A DNA stretch of 64,000 nucleotides from Propionispira raffinosivorans DSM 20765 (GCF_000381065.1 NZ_KB905860.1:1-64000), one strand, 5' to 3'; shown: positions 39,304 to 48,228, counted from the first letter of the stretch. The notes: generated by a model from the letters alone, not told the origin. Numbers and translations: made by a program.

Positions 39304-40104
39304 TTGAAAAAAATCATTTGTATGATCATTGTTCTAATAGTCATGCCATCTTATTATTTTATTCAAAAAGATCTTAATCATAATGAACAAAAGGAGCCAC
39401 AGTCTGAGCCAACATCCACATTTACAGAAACACTTGCCCCATCAGACACTTTTGTGGAAATAGGCGATTCTTTTGTATATAAGGATCAATCCATTCAGTA
39501 CATGCTTATTTTCCCTGCAAAATATACCAAAACTGAAAACGAATGGCCTTTAATTTTCTTTTTACATGGTAGTTCTCTCCGTGGAGAAAATTTAGATTTA
39601 GTAAAAGAATATGGTCCAACGTGGATAGCTGAACAACGCCCAAATTTTCCATTTGTCGTTCTCGCACCACAATGCCCTGAAGGTGATGATTGGGTGAATA
39701 AATCAGACATTCTTATTGCCCTACTTGATGATGTTTTAAAAAAATATCGTATCGATCAAAATAGAGTTTATTTAACTGGAGTAAGCCTTGGCGGTAGAGG
39801 TGCATGGACACTAGCTTCTCATTATCCAGAGTACTTTGCCGCACTAGCACCATTAGCTGCTGCTAGTCAAAGCCTCCCAGCTTGTTGGAACAAACAATTA
39901 CTTACTATACCGGTTTGGGCTTTTCACGGTGAAAAAGACCCCATTGTTCCATTGAAAAATGATGAAGCACTAATTGATTCACTGCGTAATCAAGGCGGTA
40001 CACCTCGTTTCACAATACTGCCAGGACAAGGGCACAACATTGCTTGGGTATATAAAAACAAAGAACTTTATGATTGGTTTCTGAGTAATACTCGTCACCC
40101 TTGA
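39304..40104 (+). CDS. Secreted or membrane-anchored esterase/carboxylesterase
   Basis: The protein (about 266 residues from a TTG; ATG 39322 is the next in-frame candidate) begins with a signal-anchor-like helix, then an alpha/beta-hydrolase domain. WPLIFFLHGSSLRGENLDLV supplies the oxyanion region, VYLTGVSLGGRGAWTLASHY the Ser nucleophile, FHGEKDPIVPL the Asp and PGQGHNIAW the His. This matches the phospholipase/carboxylesterase and LpqC-like groups. The ribosome site is weak. It lies just inside the left end of the tRNA-Leu element. Confidence 0.75.
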   Translation: MKKIICMIIVLIVMPSYYFIQKDLNHNEQKEPQSEPTSTFTETLAPSDTFVEIGDSFVYKDQSIQYMLIFPAKYTKTENEWPLIFFLHGSSLRGENLDLVKEYGPTWIAEQRPNFPFVVLAPQCPEGDDWVNKSDILIALLDDVLKKYRIDQNRVYLTGVSLGGRGAWTLASHYPEYFAALAPLAAASQSLPACWNKQLLTIPVWAFHGEKDPIVPLKNDEALIDSLRNQGGTPRFTILPGQGHNIAWVYKNKELYDWFLSNTRHP

Positions 40105-40164
40105 TACACAATGCCATTTTACGATAGCATCCCGCCCTTTGATAAAACCGTGCAGTTTGCTTTT

Positions 40165-40905
40165 GCAAAAGTGAGGAATTTTCACTTGCAAGTCAAGACC
40201 GCCTGTAAAACAGGCGGCTTGCACCGAGCCTATAAGGCTCCTTTACTTGCCTGCACCTAAAAGTGCTGACTTTCTCTTTGTTCAAGCCACTTTGCACTTA
40301 TTACCTAACTAACCCCTAAAAGGGTCTTCTAACTCTTTTACACTTATTTTATCTATCATTTGATCCGTTTTTTCTTGTTCTCGAATATATTTCGCTATTG
40401 TTGCTTCATTAATGCCTACTGTACTCACATAGTATCCTCTAGACCAAAAATGTCTGTTCCCAAATTTATATTTCAAATTCGTATGCCTATCAAATATCAT
40501 TAACGAACTTTTCCCTTTTATGTATCCTACAACATTTGATACACTATATTTAGGCGGTATCGACAATAATAGATGTATATGATCTGGCATTAAGTGCCCT
40601 TCTATTATCTCCACGCCTTTGTACTTGCACAAATCCTTAATAATATCCCTTATATCTAATTTAATTTATTGTATATGATTTTGCGCCTATACTTCGGCAT
40701 AAATATGATGTGATACTTGCACATCCATTTTGTGTGTGCTAAACTTTTATCCATAGATCTCATTCCTCCGTTTATATAATGTGGCCTGAACAATCACATT
40801 ATATCTCTTCGAATGAGATTTTTTTGTTTAACATATCATATTATCCACCCGTTTAACGGGTGGTTTTTAGTTTCGGCTTATGGGCCTCAACTCGCTGAAG
40901 CGTAC
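40165..40905 (-). mobile_element. IS200/IS605-type element, transposase only
   Basis: Outside the transposase lie the imperfect hairpins used by these elements: CCGCCTG-taaaa-CAGGCGG at about 40190-40208, GAGCC...GGCTC beside it, and CCACCCGTTTAACGGGTGG at about 40845-40863. There is no tnpB. The boundaries are approximate because these elements make no target duplication. Confidence 0.65.
40309..40754 (-). pseudogene. tnpA: IS200-type TnpA transposase with one frameshift
   Basis: From ATG 40754 (GGAGG upstream) the frame reads MDKSLAHTKWMCKYHIIFMP and KYRRKIIYNKLN. After a one-base shift near 40660 it continues DIRDIIKDLCKYKGVEIIEG, with HLMPDHIHLLLSIPP (the HUH metal motif) and ATIAKYIREQE, where Tyr is the DNA nucleophile. 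The core is intact from 40632 downstream, but the N-terminal strand is out of frame, so this copy is probably inactive. Confidence 0.75.
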
Positions 40906-40921
40906 AAGAAAAGGCAGCCTA

Positions 40922-40950
40922 TTCATAAGCTGCCTGCATTGTGCTATAAT
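40922..40950 (+). promoter_or_regulatory. Promoter of the holin-like toxin gene
   Basis: TTCATA (40922-40927) and TATAAT (40945-40950) are 17 bp apart. A hairpin AGGCAGC...GCTGCCT (40914-40937) overlaps the -35 and may end upstream transcripts. Confidence 0.65.
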
Positions 40951-41010
40951 ATTGTCTGGAGATAGTTGATGGTGTCGGTTTTTCCTACTCCCAGAGTAGG
41001 GGGTGGTTCT

Positions 41011-41088
41011 ATGACAATTTTTGAAGCTTTATCGTTAATGATAAGTTTCGGTATACTGATCGTAACCATTCTTTCATCCCGTAAATAA
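41011..41088 (+). CDS. Putative holin-like type I toxin (Hol_Tox family)
   Basis: A 25-residue hydrophobic peptide, MTIFEALSLMISFGILIVTI then LSSRK, with GGGGGTGG before the ATG. It matches the short Hol_Tox/TxpA-like peptides of Firmicutes (usual start MTxFxALxLMISFGxLI), though it lacks their longer charged tail. Such peptides insert in the membrane when their antisense RNA is lost. The promoter, shared terminator and convergent antisense promoter make a compact toxin-antitoxin locus. Confidence 0.75.
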   Translation: MTIFEALSLMISFGILIVTILSSRK

Positions 41089-41093
41089 CGGCA

Positions 41094-41182
41094 TGAAAAA
41101 AACCGCCTAAACGGTTAAGCGGGTTCTTTTCAAAAGATTATTTTAGAGGAGAGCCGACGCATCCGACATCAACTATCTCTTT
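41094..41182 (-). ncRNA. Predicted antisense antitoxin RNA
   Basis: On the minus strand TTGATA (41217-41212) and TATAAT (41194-41189) are exactly 17 bp apart, a near-consensus promoter. The RNA would run about 85-90 nt to the hairpin AACCCGCTTA...TAGGCGGTT with a T-run at about 41125-41097, which is also the toxin mRNA terminator. The transcripts overlap at their 3' ends. Size and start are predictions. Confidence 0.6.
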
Positions 41183-41310
41183 GTTTATATTATAGCAAAG
41201 TCTTGATAAATTATCAATGGATATCACTCGCTACGGCGGGTGATTTTTTATTTGCCGTAAAATAGAATTCATACAAATTTTCTTCTTCATCAATATTCTA
41301 ATAAATTATC

Positions 41311-41658
41311 TTACTGTTGTTTTTCCCTCTTACTCAAATTGCTAATGTTTCGCTCTTTGCTGGTCATTTCTTTCTTTTTGCGTTCATCTTTAACCGTCTG
41401 AGGTTTGACCCCCACGTCTTTGAGCTTTGCAGCATTGTCAGAAGAAGGATCTTTAATGTACCCATCAAGGGCTTTTTGCTTTTCCTTTATTAATCTGTCT
41501 TTATCAGATATTGCTATGGATTTTATATCAGACATTTTAGATTCTTCAATACTTCTAAAGCCGATCGCTTTTAATAATCGGTCATCCCATTCATCATGCG
41601 TTTGATGATATTTATCGCTGTCGTCGTTGATTTTTTGCTTGCACGCCTCCCCTGACAA
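41311..41658 (-). CDS. Uncharacterised phage-derived reading frame
   Basis: I do not recognise this 115-codon frame. It begins (TTG) inside the terminase remnant in another frame, so only the part from DEWDDRLLKAIGFRSIEESK onward is likely to be original: a highly charged, helical tail with QKALDGYIKDPSSDNAAKLK. There is no ribosome site. It is best seen as the 3' part of a phage gene fused by deletion to the terminase fragment. Confidence 0.35.
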   Translation of the reverse strand: MSGEACKQKINDDSDKYHQTHDEWDDRLLKAIGFRSIEESKMSDIKSIAISDKDRLIKEKQKALDGYIKDPSSDNAAKLKDVGVKPQTVKDERKKKEMTSKERNISNLSKREKQQ

Positions 41659-41734
41659 ACACGACCTTTAAAATTCCAAAAGTCAGCATAGCCTTTGCCG
41701 ATGACTGCAAAGAAACTTTATTTTCGGCAGGCAT
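41571..41734 (-). pseudogene. Terminase large-subunit N-terminal remnant
   Basis: ATG 41734 opens MPAENKVSLQ. After a shift near 41705 the next frame reads VIGKGYADFWNFKGRVCQGR followed by RASKKSTTTAINIIKR, the start and Walker-A region of PBSX-type TerL. The frame stops at 41571, about 1.1 kb short. It follows the small-subunit gene as in phage packaging modules. Confidence 0.65.
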
Positions 41735-41748
41735 TGGCACCACCGCCT

Positions 41749-42399
41749 CTACTCCGTGACATCATCGACGAGCACCACAGGAACAGCACCATTGGTCTCT
41801 TTCGATTTATTACTGCGCATTAATTCTAGCTTCTGCCGATCAAGATCAAGCTTAGCGATATCCATGCGCTCTTTCTGTAATTGGGCTTCAATCTTTCGTA
41901 CAAAATCAAGGCCACGCTGAATCGATTGCTCGTAAAAATCATCCTTGAGGCTATAATTAAAGCCGGCAGAAAAACCTTTCAATTTTTCATCCGGCTTTTT
42001 GTTTTGCTGTTCACGAATTAAGCGATTGACTTTATAGCGGGCGACCTGCAGCTCATATTCCAAACTGTCGATCTTGCCCGACTCCTCAAACAGTTCCATA
42101 TCGTCAATAGGGATGATCTTCGCATACAAGCCATGCGTAACAGCGTTATGATTACCTGGTGGCGCATGACCACCTTTGTTACCTTTGGCATATTGATTGC
42201 CCTTTGGTGCCGGCTTTGGCGCACTCTTTTTTGTGTGCACACTTTTTTCATTTTGTGTGCACACCTTTTTTGACCACTTATATCTCGTTTTCCATGACTT
42301 GACGGTATTGAGAGATACACTGTATTTCGCCGCGATATCCTTATATTTCAGGCCTGCAACATAGTCTTTCTCAGCCTGCTGTATTTTGTCGTTGCTCAC
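41749..42399 (-). CDS. Phage terminase small subunit (PBSX-like)
   Basis: The 216-residue protein has an N-terminal helix-turn-helix (YKDIAAKYSVSLNTVKSWKT), then a basic Lys/Gly/Pro linker (GNQYAKGNKGGHAPPGNHNA) and a helical C-terminal half, the layout of TerS proteins that recognise phage DNA for packaging. The start is GTG with a GAGGTGG-rich leader. The large subunit after it is only a fragment, so packaging is lost. Confidence 0.78.
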   Translation of the reverse strand: MSNDKIQQAEKDYVAGLKYKDIAAKYSVSLNTVKSWKTRYKWSKKVCTQNEKSVHTKKSAPKPAPKGNQYAKGNKGGHAPPGNHNAVTHGLYAKIIPIDDMELFEESGKIDSLEYELQVARYKVNRLIREQQNKKPDEKLKGFSAGFNYSLKDDFYEQSIQRGLDFVRKIEAQLQKERMDIAKLDLDRQKLELMRSNKSKETNGAVPVVLVDDVTE

Positions 42400-42508
42400 A
42401 TAATCACCACCACCTCATTGAGTGTTTGTTTTGTTTTTGGACATTAAAAAAGCACCCCGAAAGATGCTTATAGCAAATTGCAAAACGTGCAAGTTACCTT
42501 TTATATTA

Positions 42509-43162
42509 TTATTTTTGCAATATAGATAAATGGTCAAAATAGTCTTTGGCGTTTTCTACTACAGTATAATAACTAAGCGTTTGATCCTCATTGTTTATTA
42601 ATTCACCTATCTCTTTTAGTTCCTTATTATATTGGTCATAGCTTTCCCTTAATCTTTCAATTTCCGCCTTCCCAATCGGGTCGTCAATAATCATTCCTAC
42701 CGTTGATTCTAATTTACCACCAACAAAACGGCTCACTTCTGATATTGCTTTAAAATCATTCAATTTCTTTACTACTTCTAAAATCTTAGAAGATAAGTTT
42801 TTATTAATATATAAATTATTTTTGAAATAAAATATAGAAAAATCTTCTAGTTTAGAACTAAAATCTGTTATAAGTTCCTTATATTTTTGATCGTCAAATG
42901 ACATTTGATAATGATAAACATTTTGGGTTAATATAGCACATTCATAAATATATTCTAAAACTTTACTAACAGATTCATATTCTTTGTCAAATCGTTGTTG
43001 TGTTACATATTTTTTTACATCAAGTTCTGCTTTCGTTTTTTCTATATACGATTGAATAAAGGTGTCGGTAATTTTTGCACCCCAAAATTTTATTATAACT
43101 AGAATTGCTCCTGTACTGCCAAGCAATGTACCCAAAAACGATGAAATATCCATATCTATCAT
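42509..43162 (-). CDS. Uncharacterised membrane-anchored protein
   Basis: One N-terminal membrane segment (FLGTLLGSTGAILVIIKFWG) is followed by about 190 residues of charged helix, suggesting a coiled-coil domain on one side of the membrane. AAAGGAG precedes the ATG. I do not know the family. It follows a small membrane peptide gene by 14 bp, so they may be co-expressed. Confidence 0.55.
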   Translation of the reverse strand: MIDMDISSFLGTLLGSTGAILVIIKFWGAKITDTFIQSYIEKTKAELDVKKYVTQQRFDKEYESVSKVLEYIYECAILTQNVYHYQMSFDDQKYKELITDFSSKLEDFSIFYFKNNLYINKNLSSKILEVVKKLNDFKAISEVSRFVGGKLESTVGMIIDDPIGKAEIERLRESYDQYNKELKEIGELINNEDQTLSYYTVVENAKDYFDHLSILQK

Positions 43163-43176
43163 GTTGTCAGCTCCTT

Positions 43177-43332
43177 TTATCTTTGTTTATAATATTTGAC
43201 AAAACAAAAGGGATATCCTGTAAACTTGACTTTTTTCTCTTTGAACTCCATGCAAATCAGCAATAGCCATTCAGAATCAAAATACACAACAATTGCCCCA
43301 CCAAAGATTAACCACGCAATAAATGCCATCAT
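43177..43332 (-). CDS. Small membrane protein (51 aa)
   Basis: MMAFIAWLIFGGAIVVYFDS then WLLLICMEFKEKKVKF: one hydrophobic helix and a basic tail. The ribosome site is weak. It sits between a phage remnant and the anchored protein gene. Coding status is plausible but not certain. Confidence 0.4.
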   Translation of the reverse strand: MMAFIAWLIFGGAIVVYFDSEWLLLICMEFKEKKVKFTGYPFCFVKYYKQR

Positions 43333-43349
43333 CAAATCCCGATCTTTAT

Positions 43350-43541
43350 TTACCAGCTTCCATATTCACTCTTAACCAGTTCCTTAATCTCAACCGCCTT
43401 TCTTTCTAGCCACTTTTGCTTAGCTTCCTGCACTTCTTTATCAGTATTTGCATAGGCATTGATGATCGTCTGATTTCCCGCTTTGAGGTCTGCTCTGCAA
43501 TTGCGCCAATCTTTGCCGTACTGAGCAAAAGACCATTGATA
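43350..43541 (-). pseudogene. Phage-like remnant frame
   Basis: An open frame without a start reads FAQYGKDWRNCRADLKAGNQ and ends KQKWLERKAVEIKELVKSEY then GSW-stop. The charged helical tail resembles small phage lysis or structural proteins, but I cannot name it. The rest up to 43697 contains a hairpin near 43580-43612 and nothing else. Confidence 0.35.
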
Positions 43542-43697
43542 CTATACACCTCAACAGCCTTGATATTTAGAAAAGCACGTAGAAAAAGCCACCAGCAGAG
43601 TTGCCAGCGGCTTATGTGTGATTCTTCACGTTCTCTTAGTATATCATATAAAATGGGGATTTTTTTCCGAAATTATCTAATATTACAAGCATTTATT

Positions 43698-44909
43698 TTA
43701 TAAATTATCCCATTCCATTCTCATTGAATTACCATATGCTTGTTCAAAAACTGCAATCGCAGCCCTATTTACCGTAGAGAAATCAGCAAAATCTCTATTT
43801 TGACCTGTTATTTCATTCGCATGAAGACCATCTTGTATTTGTTCCGCTGTATTTATTAAATTAAGATATACAGCCTTTGTATTGTTATAGCTATCACAAG
43901 TCAACCCATCACATTGTTTTTTCAAACAATATAAATAATGCCTATGCGAATCGCTTTCTTTGTAGTTTGTTACCGATGGAATATTTCCATTAAAAAGCAC
44001 CTGACAATATTCATTCATCATTTTTTCTGATGGCTTCAAGAGTTCTAAAACATTAAGTCGTTTTGCTATATCCAAAAAAATAACTTTATATTCTGATAAA
44101 ACTTGTGGCGCATAATACCATAGTGAACGTTGCCCTCCACCGGAAATTAGCGTCTCAAAATGTTTCGATTGAAACCATCGTAAATTCAAAAAACTACCTG
44201 ATGCAATTGCATCACATTTTGCCAAACTCAAACAAAGCAATTGATGATTTGCATACCCTACAATAACTTTTTTATTAGATAATTTTATTCCTGCAACCAA
44301 ATTCATCAAATTAGCAACCCAATTTGGATTTTCTACCAAATACTCACTTTTTGTATTCTTATTAGTCATTGGGGGATGCTCACAAACAATATATACACCT
44401 TCCACGTCCCACTTTTCAACACATTGGATAATACTTTCAACTGCACTTTCATCATTAAGGATGTTGCTTCCCAAGGCTAAAGTATGATAAATCTTTTTAT
44501 TCCCATATTTTCGCCCAAAATCTATGATTTTATTTTGTATCGTATTCCATCTAGCATCAAATTTATTTATAATTTCTGTTGGCAAAATAAAAAAGTCTGT
44601 ACTTGCCATTTCATTCAATACATGTAATTTTTCAATTACAGTGTCATAATTTCCATTTTGCATATATGTTATATTTTCATTTGGCCAATAATCATACAAT
44701 TGAAGATTCTTTTGATGTTTTCGAGGATAATATAATTGTGGGTCAATAACAATTTTCCCATTGAAATTTTTTGCTGATTTTGCAAAAGTTTCTATTTTTC
44801 CAGGTTTAATATTCATTGGGCTAAGGATAATTGAACCCCCACTGAATTTTTTTATTAAATCAATAGATAATTGCTGCGTACCATGACCCATTTGAATGTA
44901 TAGTTCCAT
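43698..44909 (-). CDS. Unknown TIM-barrel-like protein, last gene of the kinase operon
   Basis: From ATG 44909 (AGGAG upstream) the protein has 403 residues. Regular beta/alpha units are visible: GGSIILSPMNI, GKIVIDPQLYYPR, IYHTLALGSNIL, VEGVYIVCEHP, KKVIVGYANHQLLCLSLAKC and DAIASGSFLNLRW, which suggests an eight-stranded barrel. YCLKKQCDGLTC has Cys328, 333 and 338, reminiscent of, but not the same as, the zinc site of tRNA-guanine transglycosylases. I cannot assign an activity; a base-exchange or sugar-related enzyme is one guess. The frame overlaps the kinase 3' end if the earlier start at 44957 is used. Confidence 0.6.
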   Translation of the reverse strand: MELYIQMGHGTQQLSIDLIKKFSGGSIILSPMNIKPGKIETFAKSAKNFNGKIVIDPQLYYPRKHQKNLQLYDYWPNENITYMQNGNYDTVIEKLHVLNEMASTDFFILPTEIINKFDARWNTIQNKIIDFGRKYGNKKIYHTLALGSNILNDESAVESIIQCVEKWDVEGVYIVCEHPPMTNKNTKSEYLVENPNWVANLMNLVAGIKLSNKKVIVGYANHQLLCLSLAKCDAIASGSFLNLRWFQSKHFETLISGGGQRSLWYYAPQVLSEYKVIFLDIAKRLNVLELLKPSEKMMNEYCQVLFNGNIPSVTNYKESDSHRHYLYCLKKQCDGLTCDSYNNTKAVYLNLINTAEQIQDGLHANEITGQNRDFADFSTVNRAAIAVFEQAYGNSMRMEWDNL

Positions 44910-44920
44910 TTTAACAACTC

Positions 44921-45754
44921 CTAATAAATAAAAGTTTTTTCTGCCGTAACTAACCATTCCAGTGCTTTCTTAGAATTACGAGGACGTCGAGATGGATATT
45001 TTGACATCATAGAACTTATCAGTCCCATAAACTGTTGTTCTTGGTCTCCAGCTAACACATAATTAATTGGAATTATAGTTTCCGTTCTTTGAAGAATATC
45101 TAGATGCCCATTAGCACCCTTAGTAAAAGGATTTACACCCGTCACACATTCATAAGTCACCACTCCCAATGAAAAAAGATCTGCCCGTGAGTCAATGTCC
45201 ATCTTTAAATTATTGAATTGTTCTGGAGCTGAATACCCTGGTGTGTGTGGGCCCATCATTGCTTGAGTTGCTGTTAACGAGGGTAATTCTAAATTTCTAG
45301 CTATTCCAAAATCTAAAAAATAAACCTTTTCATTATTAAGGATAATATTATCTGGCTTAATGTCTCTATGCACAACATGTATTTTTTCTAAAGCAGCGAT
45401 AAATTCCAAGCCCTGTTTTAGAAAGCCTGCCGCATCTTTCAATGAAAATTTATATCCACTGTTTATTTGCGATTTTAAATCAGTACCATTTATTTTTTCT
45501 TCCACAATGTATAGCGTCTCCGCACCCTCATAGCAAACATACCCTGAATCATAAATCTTAGGTACAGCCTCACTATTTATACCCCTACAAATATCTATTT
45601 CACGCAAAACTCTTGGATCCCTTGGTTCATAACACAGCTTTATTACAACATCTCCATATATAAGATGTTTTCCTAAAAAAACCTTTTTCTGTCCACCTCT
45701 ACGATACATACTCACATCATCATAATCTTTAATTAATTCTTCAAATGTATGCAT
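44921..45754 (-). CDS. Hanks-type serine/threonine protein kinase
   Basis: A compact 277-residue kinase with all key residues: Gly-rich loop YRRGGQKKVF, Lys39 (VVIKL), Glu52, catalytic loop HRDIKPDN (129-136), DFG at 148-150 and APE at 176-178. There is no membrane helix and no PASTA or sensor domain, unlike housekeeping PknB-type kinases, so it is a soluble kinase that probably acts on its operon partners. GGAG precedes the ATG. It starts 19 bp after the PD-(D/E)XK-like gene. Confidence 0.9.
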   Translation of the reverse strand: MHTFEELIKDYDDVSMYRRGGQKKVFLGKHLIYGDVVIKLCYEPRDPRVLREIDICRGINSEAVPKIYDSGYVCYEGAETLYIVEEKINGTDLKSQINSGYKFSLKDAAGFLKQGLEFIAALEKIHVVHRDIKPDNIILNNEKVYFLDFGIARNLELPSLTATQAMMGPHTPGYSAPEQFNNLKMDIDSRADLFSLGVVTYECVTGVNPFTKGANGHLDILQRTETIIPINYVLAGDQEQQFMGLISSMMSKYPSRRPRNSKKALEWLVTAEKTFIY

Positions 45755-45773
45755 AAAATATTAGCTCCTTAAT

Positions 45774-46511
45774 CTAACTATAATAGTTTCCTATCCACTC
45801 GTTAAACTGTAAAGATAAATAACTTACTGGTGAAGAAAGTTTTTGAGCTGGAACAATTTTTTTAAAATTTCTTTTTTTACAATATAAACCTATTCCTATT
45901 TTCGAAAAATTTTCTATTGTATTTTTCTGTGGTGAATTAGAATTTGTTAACGCATATGATTGTGATGCAAACCATGTATTTATAAAAGACTGTTTTGCAA
46001 CTTTTTTTATATCACCAATTTTAGCCTCGACTGAAATTAAGTCTTTTATACTATAAATCTGTTTAATCTCTTTTGCACGCCACGAGTATCCCCTACGATA
46101 AATTAGTTTAGAATCATATAATTTTTCAATTGATGTTATTATTTGCTTTTCTGGGAATTTCAGCATATCAATTAGATTTGCTCCACTCATTCCCTTCGAG
46201 TGGACAATTTGGAATAATATTTTTAAGTCATATAGATTAAGTGTCTTTCTAGCTTCAGACCACATATCAACAATATTGGGGTTATATACAGCAAAAACAA
46301 TATCTGGAAATCCTGACAATATTCTAGGTTCAATGAATACCGCTAAATTATAACGATTACCTTTCTTTAAAAAATTATCACTATAATAATCTATAAAATC
46401 ATTTACTAAATTTAGTTCGGCCCCTTCTGTACTATTTCGCTTATATAACCCTATAGATGATATATCGTGATTGAAAATTTGAATACGTTCCATCTTGTCC
46501 CTGCTTTTCAT
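45774..46511 (-). CDS. Possible PD-(D/E)XK nuclease with inserted winged helix
   Basis: The 245-residue protein has FIEPRILSGFPDIVFAVYNP (Glu61, Asp70) and, after a helical DNA-binding-like insert (about 91-145, SGANLIDMLKFPEKQIITSI), the segment ISVEAKIGDIKKVAKQSFIN (Glu162, Lys164), then FASQSYALTN. Asp...ExK with downstream QxxxN and SY is the pattern of restriction-endonuclease-fold proteins. The start overlaps the preceding stop (TAATG); ATG 46493 with AGGG upstream is an alternative. Nuclease activity is an inference from motifs. Confidence 0.55.
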   Translation of the reverse strand: MKSRDKMERIQIFNHDISSIGLYKRNSTEGAELNLVNDFIDYYSDNFLKKGNRYNLAVFIEPRILSGFPDIVFAVYNPNIVDMWSEARKTLNLYDLKILFQIVHSKGMSGANLIDMLKFPEKQIITSIEKLYDSKLIYRRGYSWRAKEIKQIYSIKDLISVEAKIGDIKKVAKQSFINTWFASQSYALTNSNSPQKNTIENFSKIGIGLYCKKRNFKKIVPAQKLSSPVSYLSLQFNEWIGNYYS

Positions 46512-46783
46512 TACTTTTTTTGTAGTTTATTATAACATACTTTTCTTAATTCTAATTTAAAGTTTTCTAAAATACTCCCACCAGCACAAGCCAATGCATA
46601 CTGCTGATACGCCTTACCATTAAACCTGTATTTCGACAAATCCCTAGCAATTCCTCCCTGATAATTTCCATATGTAATATCAACCACTTGTAGCCACAGC
46701 TCCGATTGCTTCATCGCCTCAATCTCATTTTTGGTATAAAAAAACATACTGAAGAATGCTTCAATCTTTAAAGTGGTGCTCAT
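46511..46783 (-). CDS. Small uncharacterised protein of the kinase operon
   Basis: About 90 residues, MSTTLKIEAFFSMFFYTKNE and a basic C-terminus. I do not recognise it. It overlaps the gene before it by 23 bp and the next by one base, so the five genes are tightly coupled. ATG 46795 is a possible earlier start. Confidence 0.5.
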   Translation of the reverse strand: MSTTLKIEAFFSMFFYTKNEIEAMKQSELWLQVVDITYGNYQGGIARDLSKYRFNGKAYQQYALACAGGSILENFKLELRKVCYNKLQKK

Positions 46784-47147
46784 TAAAAAAATCATCTACT
46801 TTATATAATTCATAAATATCTTTTTTATATAATGCAGATAATTGCCTCGTATTTTTTAATAGTAATTCATAATTGTTTTCTCCATATTCTACAAGTTCAA
46901 GCTCATTACTTGCTGACGATAATCCTTTATCAAGTATCTCATCTATTTCATATATTTTACAATATATTTCCTGACTAAACCATGGATTGTTATCTGCCGT
47001 AGATAAAATTTTCGAATGATATTCATGACAATCTTGCATCGTAGTGAATATCGTATGACGTTCAATGTATTTGTCATCAACCGTTCGAGCAATCCATGAA
47101 TTTAGTGGAGCCAACACTTTATTAAATATTTCTTCATAAGCAAGCAT
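46761..47147 (-). CDS. Small uncharacterised protein, first of the kinase operon
   Basis: A 128-residue acidic, helical protein (DKYIERHTIFTTMQDCHEYH region) with no recognised motif. AAAAGG lies directly before the ATG, so initiation is unusual. It heads a run of five co-directional genes and is followed upstream by an IS66-derived element only 24 bp away, which may have cut the original operon or its promoter. Confidence 0.5.
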   Translation of the reverse strand: MLAYEEIFNKVLAPLNSWIARTVDDKYIERHTIFTTMQDCHEYHSKILSTADNNPWFSQEIYCKIYEIDEILDKGLSSASNELELVEYGENNYELLLKNTRQLSALYKKDIYELYKVDDFFNEHHFKD

Positions 47148-47171
47148 CCTTTTATCTATAACCTTTTGTAG

Positions 47172-48228
47172 CTATTCAGTAGCCACTTAAAATGGTCATT
47201 TTTTTCATTTGGCTAACAAAGCATTGGAAATAAGAAAATTTGTGTAAAATTCTTTGAAATCTGTGGATAAGTATAGCTTGTACCCCCTTTAACATCAGCG
47301 CTTCTATCGGTATAATTAATTGTATTAAATGGTAGAAGGATGTGTTTACTTTGAACATACAAGAGGAACGATTTATACAGCAACTCATTGCTACGAATGC
47401 TCACTTATCTCAGCAAATTGCATCCTTAACGGCACAAGTCACAGCCTTGACGGAGTTAGTTGCTCGTCAAAATGAACAACTCCATAAGAATAGCAAAAAT
47501 AGTTCTAAACCACCTTCTTCTGATGGTTTGAAGAAAACTAAGACACGCAGTTTGCGTAAATCTACCGAAAAAAAGCCTGGCGCCCAAAAGAATCACAAGG
47601 AAACAGGTCTTAAACTTCCTCATAAACCAGATGAACTCATTGACTGTGAACCAAATGAATGCCTGCATTGTCCTAATGCTCAGCTCTGTACCTCAAAAGT
47701 GAAGGAATCTCGCTATGAAATTGATCTAAAAACAGTTGTCATGGTACGTCAATATCGGCAAATCATGCGAACTTGCAAACAGCATTCTGATATAGTCCTT
47801 ACGGGTGAATTCCCTGTAGGAATTACTGGCACAAAACAATATGGCAATGGGGTTAAAGCAATGGCGGTTGCGCTTACTTCTGACGGTGTTGTTTCCATAG
47901 AACGTACACACAATCTTTTGAGTGCTGTCAGCGGTCTTTCTATTAGTACTGGTAGTATTTACAAGATGAACCATGAATTTGACACTGGTTTGACCGATGT
48001 CGTTGAGAATATCCGGTTGGCCTTACTCCAAAAGACTACGCCTGTACATTGCGATGAAAGCGGTGCGCGGACAGCTGGTCGTTTGGTCTGGGTTCATAAT
48101 GTATCCGATACAGATTTTACGTATCAGACGGTAAGCTGGAAACGCGGTACCTAAATATTTTCCGTGCCATTCAATTTGCTTTGGATGGTGCACCGGAAAA
48201 AGCTGTTTTTATTGGGGCTACTGAATAG
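47172..48228 (+). mobile_element. IS66/ISBst12-derived element, internally shortened
   Basis: CTATTCAGTAGCC (47172-47184) and its exact complement GGCTACTGAATAG (48216-48228) form terminal inverted repeats around a transposase missing its C-terminal half. No target duplication is visible. The right end lies inside another gene's coding sequence. Confidence 0.6.
47342..48154 (+). pseudogene. IS66-family transposase, C-terminally truncated
   Basis: The N-terminal coiled coil (LSQQIASLTAQVTALTELVA), the linker NSKNSSKPPSSDGLKK, the zinc-binding Cys cluster (CLHCPNAQLC) and the first part of the catalytic domain (TPVHCDESGARTAGRLVWVH, with an Asp of the DDE triad) are present in 270 codons. The frame then ends at SWKRGT, where the family continues for about 200 residues with the second Asp and the Glu. 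It cannot be active. The start is GTG 47342 or TTG 47351. Confidence 0.8.

Noticed and set aside
43698..44909. Assignment as a tRNA-guanine transglycosylase (DpdA-like)
   Set aside because: The barrel-like pattern and Cys triplet are suggestive, but the TGT CxCxxC...H zinc signature and catalytic Asp motifs are not present as such, so I did not name it.
47213..47404. Minus-strand frames over the IS66 transposase start
   Set aside because: They lie antisense to a recognised transposase and have no start signals.
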